Origin: an uncultured Bacteroidota bacterium
GTDB lineage: Bacteria > Bacteroidota > Bacteroidia > Chitinophagales > Saprospiraceae
Assembly: GCA_937926185.1 (NCBI GenBank)
Contig: CALEYM010000102.1
Span: 1 to 17,631, forward strand
Length of the DNA stretch: 17,631 nucleotides
Reading direction: 5' to 3'
This document shows, one piece after another, positions 1-6,406 of the stretch (the first letter of the stretch is position 1; each line of letters opens with the position of its first letter). The position numbers were made by a program, and so were the translations under genes. The notes below the pieces were generated by a model, which was given only the letters and a program-made list of their open reading frames with translations, ran no database searches and was not told where the DNA came from.

Positions 1-894
1 GGGTAAGAGAGAGCATATCTTAACGCGGCTATCCCCGGCATAGTGTTCCGTTATCTGACGAAGAAATGGATAGTTCGCCTGTGCTGTCTCCGTGCCCGCG
101 GTCGCCGCTCCGAGCGCTTCAAGGTTTTGGCGGTAAAAATCGTTCACTTGCGCGCAGTGCGGAACAACCAGCAACACGACCGATTTTGTGCGTTTGGGAA
201 GGCCGGCAAGGAGCGCGTCCATTTTTCCAAACCAAACCTTCAGGTCTTTTTCCCGGCCGCCAGTGGCCAGGATACTGTTCCGGATCAGGCCGGGTTCGGC
301 CTGAAATATCAATTGCTCCCGCCGGGAATACTGCGCTGCCGAAAATGGGATATCCTGCTTCAACTCCCGGGTTTCAACGGCCACGCCGGTGCGGTGCTTG
401 AGTTGTCCGGCTTTGTAGTTCAGATAGCGCAGGCTAAGGGAATAATCCGACAGAAACCAGTATATCTTTCGGAGCCCGGAAATACGGGGGCTGTCGTACG
501 GCTTTCGAATATCCCAAAGATCATTGCCCACGTAAATTTGATACAGGAGTATATCGGGTGGAAACTTTTCGATCTTGTCCGCGGCGATGATCGAGGCTTC
601 CAGGATACCAGTGCCCGGAACGGCGGCATTGATCACATCCCAGTCGGGCAGGCTGTCGCGCAGGGTGTTGACAAAACTTTCCGGCTGCGCGCTGAAGGAA
701 TCGCCGAGCAACAGAATCCGCGATTTTTCCGGCCGGGTGTGCAGAACGCTGTCGGGATTCAGGCCCTTGAGTTCCGCGGCGTAAAAATCGATCCACTGAT
801 ATCGGAAAGCGAGTTCGAGCAGGGCCCAGGCGGCCAGTATAACATACAGGCCATAGCTCATCCATTTTATGCCTTTTATCAGCAGACGTTTCAT
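1..894 (-). CDS. SGNH/GDSL-like hydrolase, membrane-anchored, C-terminus outside window
   Basis: This is a partial gene of 298 codons, open to the left edge with no stop in the window. The start is the ATG at 892-894. An N-terminal hydrophobic segment (about residues 13-29) suggests a membrane anchor with the enzyme outside the cytoplasm. The SGNH signature is visible: block I reads LLLGDSF with the candidate nucleophile Ser66, a block II-like glycine lies in AVPGTG (about 91-96), and block III reads VGND with Asn124. The block V Asp-x-x-His is expected beyond the edge and cannot be checked. SGNH enzymes are esterases or O-acyl transferases/deacetylases, often acting on polysaccharides; the substrate here is unknown. 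The gene lies 68 bp downstream of the hybrid kinase on the same strand, so co-transcription is possible. Family confidence is good; exact function is unknown. Confidence 0.8.
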   Translation of the reverse strand, partial: MKRLLIKGIKWMSYGLYVILAAWALLELAFRYQWIDFYAAELKGLNPDSVLHTRPEKSRILLLGDSFSAQPESFVNTLRDSLPDWDVINAAVPGTGILEASIIAADKIEKFPPDILLYQIYVGNDLWDIRKPYDSPRISGLRKIYWFLSDYSLSLRYLNYKAGQLKHRTGVAVETRELKQDIPFSAAQYSRREQLIFQAEPGLIRNSILATGGREKDLKVWFGKMDALLAGLPKRTKSVVLLVVPHCAQVNDFYRQNLEALGAATAGTETAQANYPFLRQITEHYAGDSRVKICSLLP

Positions 895-962
895 TCACTT
901 GTAAATGCAGGCATAAAAGTAGTCTTCAAATCTGACGTATAACCGGTATTTAAAGGAATGAT

Positions 963-3900
963 TTATATCCCGTCCAGTGCTTCCTTTAACCGGTTCAACC
1001 GCAAGGCAAGTTGCTCCCAGGACATGTCTGTGCGGCTACCATTTTCTATTTCCAGGGTGATGCCTGTGGCCCTTTTAAGGCCTACAAACTCCAACTGCGG
1101 CCGAAAACTGTGCGCAGCGCGGTACAGGGCCTCCCGGTCTTCGCCCCGGAGAGCAGTTTCCAATTTATCGATTTCCAGGGGGCATTGTTCCTGAAATTTT
1201 TGGAGAAAATGCTGCATCTGTGCTTCATCGCCGTCGCAGAAGTCGCGCAGAAAGCGGAAGTCGAATATGTTATTGTCTTCAGAGGTTATGGGCTGACTTT
1301 TCAGGTTTTCAAAACCCGGAGAGTCTCCGGCGGGTGCTTGGGGCAGCCCCAGTACTTCGGCTATTACCCGCGCCAGTTCGCGTGATTTGAAGGGTTTGCC
1401 GAGGTGGCGGTTCATGCCCGAGGTCAGGGCGGCTTCAATCTCCTCAGGGGTAGCGGAGGCTGTCAGTGCGATAATCGGAATATCTTTGGAAATGTGCTGC
1501 CGGATGTACCGGGTAGCATCTGTGCCGCTCATTTCAGGCATTTGAATGTCCATCAAAATCATATCGAATGGCTGGGAAGCCAGTAAATCCACGGCTTCCC
1601 GACCCGTGGCGGCTTCTGCAATTTCAGCGTTTTCGAAGTGCTTGCGAATGGCGCCCGTGGCGATTTCGCGGTTGAGCGCGTTGTCGTCGGCCAGCAGGAT
1701 ACGCAGGGGTTGAGTGAAATACAGGTCGTCGCCGCGAGCGGTTTCGGCGTCCAGATCGGCGGGATCGGCAAGCGGAAGGGCGAGTGTAAAGGAGAAAGCA
1801 GCGCCTTGGCCCGGCGTGCTTACCACATGGATATCGGAACCATGCAGACGCACGAGGTCGCGGGCGATGGTGAGGCCCAGACCGGTGCCGCCGAAGCGGG
1901 CGGTGGTGTCGTCTCCGGCCTGCTGGAAGCTGTTGAAGATGGTGGCTAGTTTTTCCGGCGGGATGCCAATGCCGGTGTCGGCGACAGAGAAAGTGGCGAT
2001 TGACGGTTGAGGGTTGAGGGTTGAGGGTTCCAGCCCCTCCGGTATATTGCTTGCCATCCACCGGCTACTGTCCACCGTCAACCGAACTTCGCCCCGTTCC
2101 GTGAACTTCACCGCATTTCCGACCAAATTCATCAAAATCTGGTACAAGCGGGTGGGGTCGCCAAGCAAGGCGTGGGGGACATTTTCTTTTACGTCCAGTT
2201 TCAGTTCGATGCCTTTGTTTTCGGCGCGCAGGGCCAGGGCGTCGCGCACGTCCGTCGCTACGCGCGCGGGCGAGAAGGGCACGCTGCGGAGTTTTACTTC
2301 CCCGGCTTCGAGTTTGCTTAAGTCAAGAATGTCATTAACCACTTCAGCGAGGCGGTCAGTGCTGTGATGAATGGAAGAAAGCCAGCGCCGTTGTTTTTCG
2401 GAAAGAGCGGTGTCAAGCAGCAGGTCGGTAAAGCCGGCAATCCCGTGCAGCGGCGTTCGGATTTCGTGGCTCATGTTGGCCAAAAATCGGGATTTGAAGG
2501 CCTCGGAGGCTTCGGCGCGGGCACGGGCGGCTTCCACCTCGCGGTTTTTTGCTTCGAGTTGATCGGCAGTTTTTTGTTTGAATCGGAAGCGGTTGTAGAG
2601 TAAGAAAGCAATCAGGGCCAGCACGGCAAGGCCGGCAACGAGCGCATAGCGGATGTTGCGTTGACGGGTGAGCTGGGCCTCGATTTCGGCTTCGCGGCGG
2701 GCGTTTTTGACTTCGTTGTCGCGGGCGAATTCACCGAAGGCGAGTTGGCGGGTGCTTTGCTGGCGCTCGATCTGTTCCATGTGCTGATAACGCAATTCGC
2801 TATATTCCAAGGCCTTGGTATAATTGCCCATTGACTTGTATATTTTGGTCAATAGTTCAGCCGAAGAGGCACTGCCGCGTTTGTTTTTTCCTTGCACAAA
2901 AGCCTTGTAGGCAGTATGCGCGTCAATCAGTGCCTGCCGGGTCATACCTGATTCAAATTCACACTCAGCCAGCACTTGAAGTGCAGCCCCACCATAGTGC
3001 ACGCTCACACTTACAGGCAGCAGCCGAACGCCTTCGCGAGCCAGGGGCAATGCTTTTTCCACTTCGCCGAGATGGAGGTAGCAATTGGCCAACCCATAGG
3101 TCTTTTCGGCCAATCTGTTAAACGTGCCGGTAGTGTTTGGTGCATCCGTGATGGCAAGCAAGGACTCCAATGCCCGCCGGTAGTCTTTTTTTTCTGCATA
3201 GACCCAACTCAGTTGCGCATAGTGATCGGAGGGGTCCTGACCGGTTTGTTTGGAGGACTCAATGGCTTTTTGCGCATAAATCATGGCGTTTTCATAGTCG
3301 CCCAATCTGCTGTAAACACCGCCGAGGTTGTGGAAGACATCCCGCTGCGCATCCAACATTTCACGGGTTGGATATTTTTCGATCAAAGCCAATGCCTCGA
3401 AATAATGCCTTGCTGCTTCTGCATATCTTCCGAAATCGTAACATCCGATTCCAAGGCTGTTGTGAAAAAAACCTAACGAAAACGGGTCTTTAATGGAGTG
3501 GCTCAAACTGTTTGCCCGATCATAGTTTTTTGCAAAGGCCAGACTGTCGCCCATAGCGGATGCAATGGAGCAAAGGCCGGAGTAGGAGAAGGCCATGTTA
3601 GCAGAGTCTTTAAGCCTTTGAAATTGAAGCTCCGAGGCTTCCATAAGTAGTTTTGCTGCTACGGGGTCCTCAAAAAGGAGTGCATTGCCCTTAAAAAAGA
3701 TCGCCTCCGCCTCCACGGCTTTTTCATAACGGGCATCGCCTGTTTTTCCCGCTATACAACAGCGGTAGAGGCTATCCAATTGAGCAGGTTGGGTATCGTA
3801 GGGCGTTTCCTCTGCTCTGAAAATACGCCACAATATCCCCCGCCGCCGCTCCACCTGTTGGCGTGCGCTTGCATTTTTCGGCAAAGGCCGTTTCAGCGAG

Positions 3901-3980
3901 TCAAGTACGGGGTCGTGGGTTTGCGCGCCGAGGCAAATACCGGAAAAGCCAAAGGCGAAGGCAATCGCCAATCGTTTCAT
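963..3980 (-). CDS. TPR-containing hybrid histidine kinase (HisKA-HATPase-REC-HPt)
   Basis: A 1005-residue sensor with four phosphorelay modules. I chose the ATG at 3978-3980 because it begins a clean signal peptide (MKRLAIAFAFGFSGICLGAQ, likely cut after Ala19). An in-frame start at 4076 would add 32 residues with no signal character. Domains in order: periplasmic TPR repeats (about 100-390), one membrane helix (about 445-463), a charged coiled-coil linker, HisKA with His505 in MSHEIRTPL, HATPase_c with N-box Asn622, G1 Asp668 in DTGIGIP and G2 GGTGLGL, a receiver with phospho-acceptor Asp811 in MDIQMPEMSG, and a C-terminal HPt with His957 in AHSFRP. The expected relay is His505 to Asp811 to His957 and then to a separate receiver; the LytTR regulator 100 bp upstream is the obvious candidate. 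The ATPase domain carries an in-frame insertion of degenerate repeat sequence at about residues 633-662. The signal sensed is unknown. Confidence 0.93.
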   Translation of the reverse strand: MKRLAIAFAFGFSGICLGAQTHDPVLDSLKRPLPKNASARQQVERRRGILWRIFRAEETPYDTQPAQLDSLYRCCIAGKTGDARYEKAVEAEAIFFKGNALLFEDPVAAKLLMEASELQFQRLKDSANMAFSYSGLCSIASAMGDSLAFAKNYDRANSLSHSIKDPFSLGFFHNSLGIGCYDFGRYAEAARHYFEALALIEKYPTREMLDAQRDVFHNLGGVYSRLGDYENAMIYAQKAIESSKQTGQDPSDHYAQLSWVYAEKKDYRRALESLLAITDAPNTTGTFNRLAEKTYGLANCYLHLGEVEKALPLAREGVRLLPVSVSVHYGGAALQVLAECEFESGMTRQALIDAHTAYKAFVQGKNKRGSASSAELLTKIYKSMGNYTKALEYSELRYQHMEQIERQQSTRQLAFGEFARDNEVKNARREAEIEAQLTRQRNIRYALVAGLAVLALIAFLLYNRFRFKQKTADQLEAKNREVEAARARAEASEAFKSRFLANMSHEIRTPLHGIAGFTDLLLDTALSEKQRRWLSSIHHSTDRLAEVVNDILDLSKLEAGEVKLRSVPFSPARVATDVRDALALRAENKGIELKLDVKENVPHALLGDPTRLYQILMNLVGNAVKFTERGEVRLTVDSSRWMASNIPEGLEPSTLNPQPSIATFSVADTGIGIPPEKLATIFNSFQQAGDDTTARFGGTGLGLTIARDLVRLHGSDIHVVSTPGQGAAFSFTLALPLADPADLDAETARGDDLYFTQPLRILLADDNALNREIATGAIRKHFENAEIAEAATGREAVDLLASQPFDMILMDIQMPEMSGTDATRYIRQHISKDIPIIALTASATPEEIEAALTSGMNRHLGKPFKSRELARVIAEVLGLPQAPAGDSPGFENLKSQPITSEDNNIFDFRFLRDFCDGDEAQMQHFLQKFQEQCPLEIDKLETALRGEDREALYRAAHSFRPQLEFVGLKRATGITLEIENGSRTDMSWEQLALRLNRLKEALDGI
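1997..2084. repeat. inverted array of degenerate heptamers inside the kinase gene
   Basis: On the plus strand, 1997-2027 is a run of heptamers of the type GGTTGAG/GGTTGAC, including three consecutive GGTTGAG units. At 2054-2084 lies a degenerate array of the complementary type (CACCGTCAACCG at its outer end). The two 31-bp arms match as an inverted repeat at 22 of 31 positions by my hand alignment, with a 26-bp spacer. The outer ends contain a perfect TTGACGGT/ACCGTCAA pair (2000-2007 and 2074-2081). The element is read through in frame by the kinase gene, encoding a Pro/Ser-rich linker (EPSTLNPQPS) between the N-box and the G1 motif. Confidence 0.7.
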
Positions 3981-4010
3981 AAGCAGGAAATTTTGGCAAA
4001 AGTGAAAAGT

Positions 4011-4035
4011 ATTGCGCGGAAGGGGGCGGCGCAAT
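4011..4035 (-). promoter_or_regulatory. intercistronic hairpin between LytTR regulator and hybrid kinase genes
   Basis: A perfect 7-bp inverted repeat, ATTGCGC (4011-4017) and GCGCAAT (4029-4035), encloses an 11-nt G-rich loop (plus-strand view). It lies in the 100-bp gap between the regulator stop and the kinase start, about 30 nt upstream of the kinase ATG. There is no uninterrupted T-run after it on the minus strand, so it is not a standard terminator. It could limit read-through or affect mRNA stability. Function is inferred only. Confidence 0.35.
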
Positions 4036-4080
4036 TTCCCAAAAGGCGCTTTGGTTTTCCCTTTGGTCAAAACCAACTAC

Positions 4081-4830
4081 TCAAAACCGGGAAAACATTT
4101 CCAGAAACTCCTCTTTCCGATTCCGTGCCACGCTTACCGTGGCGCCGTCCTCCATCACGAGGTAGCCGCCATCGGCCCGGACGAACTGGCGGATGTGGTT
4201 CATATTGATCAGGTGCGACATGTGCACGCGAAAGAAGTCGCGCCCGTTGAGAATTTCCTCCAGCTGGCCCATGGGTTTGGACACCACGAGTTTTCCGCCG
4301 TCGGCCATGACCACGATGGTGTACATGCGGTCGCTCTCGCAGCGCACGATGTCGCGGATTTTTTTGAACACGAGGCCATCGGCGGTGGTGAGGGCGATCT
4401 TCTCGGGCAGGGCAGCCTTCGGTTGTGCGTTTCCGGACAATTGGCTGACCTGCTCGCGCAGCATGCGGGCGGGGTTGTTTTCGGCGCGGGCGATGGCGGC
4501 TAGCAGTTCCTCGCGTCCGATGGGCTTTTGGAGGTAGTCTATGGCGCTGTAACGTATGGCCTTGATGGCGTAATGGTCGTGAGCGGTGGTAAAAATGACC
4601 TGGAAGTCGATCGGGTCCACGCGCTCGAGCATTTCGAAGGCGGTCATGTCGCCCAGTTCGATGTCGAGAAAAACGAGATCGGGGCGGTGTGTTTCGATGG
4701 CGGCGATGCCCTCCTGCCCCGAGGCTGCATGTGCGAGCAGGTCAATTTTGTCGGTGCAATATTTCGAGAGCAGGAAGCGGAGTTTTTCTGCCGCGTCGGC
4801 GCTGTCCTCAATCAGGAGCGTTTTGAACAT
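4081..4830 (-). CDS. LytTR-family response regulator
   Basis: A 249-residue DNA-binding response regulator of the LytR/AlgR type. The start is the ATG at 4828-4830, giving MFKTLLIEDSADAAEKL, the normal beginning of a receiver domain; an upstream in-frame ATG at 4878 would run through the direct repeats and is rejected. Receiver (about 1-120): acidic pair Glu8/Asp9, phospho-acceptor Asp56 in VFLDIEL, Thr82 and Lys102. The LytTR DNA-binding domain follows at about 140-249, with FFRVHMSHLINMNHI typical of the family. LytTR proteins usually bind paired direct repeats about two helical turns apart as dimers. Just such a repeat lies 24-65 bp upstream of this start, suggesting autoregulation. The adjacent downstream kinase ends in an HPt domain and is the likely phosphodonor. 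Confidence 0.93.
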   Translation of the reverse strand: MFKTLLIEDSADAAEKLRFLLSKYCTDKIDLLAHAASGQEGIAAIETHRPDLVFLDIELGDMTAFEMLERVDPIDFQVIFTTAHDHYAIKAIRYSAIDYLQKPIGREELLAAIARAENNPARMLREQVSQLSGNAQPKAALPEKIALTTADGLVFKKIRDIVRCESDRMYTIVVMADGGKLVVSKPMGQLEEILNGRDFFRVHMSHLINMNHIRQFVRADGGYLVMEDGATVSVARNRKEEFLEMFSRF

Positions 4831-4844
4831 GTTTGATATGTTTT

Positions 4845-4878
4845 CAAAAAATACCAACGGGAAAGCGAAGCCTTCCAA
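4845..4878 (-). promoter_or_regulatory. candidate Bacteroidota promoter for the LytTR regulator
   Basis: On the minus strand, TATTTTTTG (4845-4853) resembles the phylum's -7 consensus TAnnTTTG with one extra T. TTGG (4875-4878) sits 21 nt upstream, in the usual range for the -33 TTG element. The predicted -7 box lies 14 nt from the start codon, giving a short leader. The spacer is exactly one unit of the direct repeat, so a protein bound to the repeats would contact the promoter. Confidence 0.35.
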
Positions 4879-4895
4879 CGGGAAAGCGAGGCTTT
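4854..4895. repeat. two tandem 21-bp direct repeats, candidate LytTR operator
   Basis: Unit 1 is 4854-4874 and unit 2 is 4875-4895; they differ at two positions. Both begin CCAACGGGAAAGCGA. Read on the minus strand, each unit carries CCCGTTGG, giving 9-mers CCCGTTGGT and CCCGTTGGA. These match the published LytTR half-site pattern [TA][AC][CA]GTTN[AG][TG] at 8 and 7 of 9 positions. Their 21-bp period leaves 12 bp between half-sites, the spacing known for LytTR dimer sites. They lie between a divergent LytTR gene and a secreted-protein gene, so either or both could be controlled. Confidence 0.5.
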
Positions 4896-4979
4896 GTCAG
4901 TGGTGCACAGCCCGGCATTTTTGTGGCATCAAAGTTAAACACAGCACGCACAACCACTTCACAAAAAATACCTCACAAC

Positions 4980-5402
4980 ATGAAAAACGCATCTTTCTTC
5001 TGCTTCGCCACGCTGATCCTGTTTTTCGGATATCAAATTTCCGTGAACGCACAGAAAACCGCCACCTGGAAAGGCGGCTTCCCCGGCAAAACCACGGAAT
5101 GGGCCTGTGCAGCCAATTGGAAAGAAGGTAGCGTACCCGGTGAATTCAGCGATGTGGTTATTCCCGATGTTTCCACGGCAGGCGGATTTCAACCGGTTAT
5201 CCGCTACGCTGCCGGCGGGGTAAATTCGCTCACGCTTTTATCCGGCGCACAACTTTATATTGAAGTGTCGGGCTCGCTGGAGGTATTTGAATCGTTTGAA
5301 ATAATAGCCAACGGGAACATTCAAAACAACGGCCAGTTGAACATCCCGAAGGGAGAAACGACCCGCACTGCATTTGAGATGAACCTGATGGCGGGTCATT
5401 AA
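4980..5402 (+). CDS. small secreted beta-rich protein (surface-protein-like module)
   Basis: A 140-residue protein starting at the ATG 4980-4982. The first 24 residues are a convincing signal peptide (MKNASFFCFATLILFFGYQ onward, cut after VNA). The mature part reads TATWKGGFPGKTTEW, then CAANWKEGSVPGEFSDVVIP, and later SLTLLSGAQLYIEVSGSLEV and NGNIQNNGQLNI. This order resembles the 'W-x-G-x-W...ANW...P...DDVVIP...SLTI..GA.L.I' module found in large Bacteroidota surface and type IX-secreted proteins, where a beta-helix stretch follows. Here it stands alone and has no visible type IX sorting domain. It lies 102 bp upstream of the ABC genes on the same strand; membership of that operon is uncertain. 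No enzymatic motif is visible, and the function is unknown. Confidence 0.75.
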   Translation: MKNASFFCFATLILFFGYQISVNAQKTATWKGGFPGKTTEWACAANWKEGSVPGEFSDVVIPDVSTAGGFQPVIRYAAGGVNSLTLLSGAQLYIEVSGSLEVFESFEIIANGNIQNNGQLNIPKGETTRTAFEMNLMAGH

Positions 5403-5504
5403 TCATGCAGGCAGGTAATTATTCACAGGTAATATTCTACTTTTACCCCCCTTTGGTATTTTATCCTGTTGTCCTTTCACTTGCCTTACCCTGTCACTTT
5501 ACAC

Positions 5505-6392
5505 ATGGAACTCATTATCGAAAACCTTTCGAAAACATACCCCAACGGCGTACAGGCCCTCAACGGCGTTTCCCTCACCATTCCTCAGGGGATGTTCGGC
5601 CTGCTCGGGCCCAACGGCGCCGGAAAATCTACCCTGATGCGCACCGTCGCCACCCTGCAGGATGCCAGCGGTGGCAGCATTACGCTGGGCGATCTCGACG
5701 TGCTGCGGCAGCACGAGCAGTTGCGGCGCCAGCTGGGCTATCTGCCCCAGGAATTCGGCGTTTATCCGAGAGTGAGCGCCGAAATGATGCTCGACCATAT
5801 TGCCCGGCTTAAAGGACTGGCCGACAACCGCGAACGTAAACAAGCCGTGGAAGCCTTGCTGCAAAAAGTGAATCTCTGGGACGTCCGCAAGCGCAACCTC
5901 GGAACTTATTCCGGCGGCATGAAACAACGCTTCGGCATCGCGCAGGCGCTGCTGGGCAATCCCAAACTGCTCATCGTGGACGAGCCTACCGCCGGCCTCG
6001 ACCCCGCCGAACGCAACCGCTTTTACAACCTGCTGAGCGAAATCGGTGAAAACACCATCGTCATCCTCAGCACCCACATCGTGGAAGATGTGCAAACCCT
6101 GTGCAAACGTTTCGCCATCATCTGCGGCGGCGAAGTGCTGTACGTGGGTACGCCACATGATGCCGTGCGCATGCTCGAAGGGAAAATATGGGCAAAATCA
6201 ATCCCTAAAGACGAAGTAGACGCCTATCGCGGGCAGTACCAGGTCATTGCCACCAACCTGAGCGAAGGACGGCTGTTTATCCGCACCTTCAGCGAAGAAG
6301 ACCCCGGAAACGGCTTCACTGCCATGGAACCCTCGCTGGAGGACGTGTATTTCCACGCCATTTCCGCCAAAATGGATTTGATTACCTTATAA
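5505..6392 (+). CDS. ABC transporter ATP-binding protein
   Basis: A 295-residue ATPase subunit of an ABC-2-type exporter. I chose the ATG at 5505 because MELIIENLSKTYPNG is the usual first strand of the nucleotide-binding domain; an in-frame start at 5469 adds only a poorly conserved leader. Visible motifs: Walker A GPNGAGKST (residues 35-43), Q-loop Gln82 in LPQEFGVYP, signature YSGGMKQR (135-142), Walker B LLIVDEPTAGLDP with Asp159/Glu160, and H-loop His191 in STHIVED. All catalytic residues are intact. The C-terminal 70 residues are the short regulatory extension seen in exporter ATPases of this class. The next gene begins 14 bp downstream and encodes two permease halves, so the pair should form the complete transporter. 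The substrate cannot be deduced. Confidence 0.95.
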   Translation: MELIIENLSKTYPNGVQALNGVSLTIPQGMFGLLGPNGAGKSTLMRTVATLQDASGGSITLGDLDVLRQHEQLRRQLGYLPQEFGVYPRVSAEMMLDHIARLKGLADNRERKQAVEALLQKVNLWDVRKRNLGTYSGGMKQRFGIAQALLGNPKLLIVDEPTAGLDPAERNRFYNLLSEIGENTIVILSTHIVEDVQTLCKRFAIICGGEVLYVGTPHDAVRMLEGKIWAKSIPKDEVDAYRGQYQVIATNLSEGRLFIRTFSEEDPGNGFTAMEPSLEDVYFHAISAKMDLITL

Positions 6393-6406
6393 ACCCTTCC
6401 CGCCTC

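Noticed and set aside
43..942. 299-codon open frame on the plus strand
   Set aside because: It is antisense to the SGNH hydrolase, whose motifs (GDSF, GND) and signal anchor are clear; the plus-strand translation has no recognisable domain.
3981..4076. Longer N-terminus for the hybrid kinase
   Set aside because: The extra 32 residues are basic and unlike a leader, whereas the inner ATG gives a standard signal peptide.
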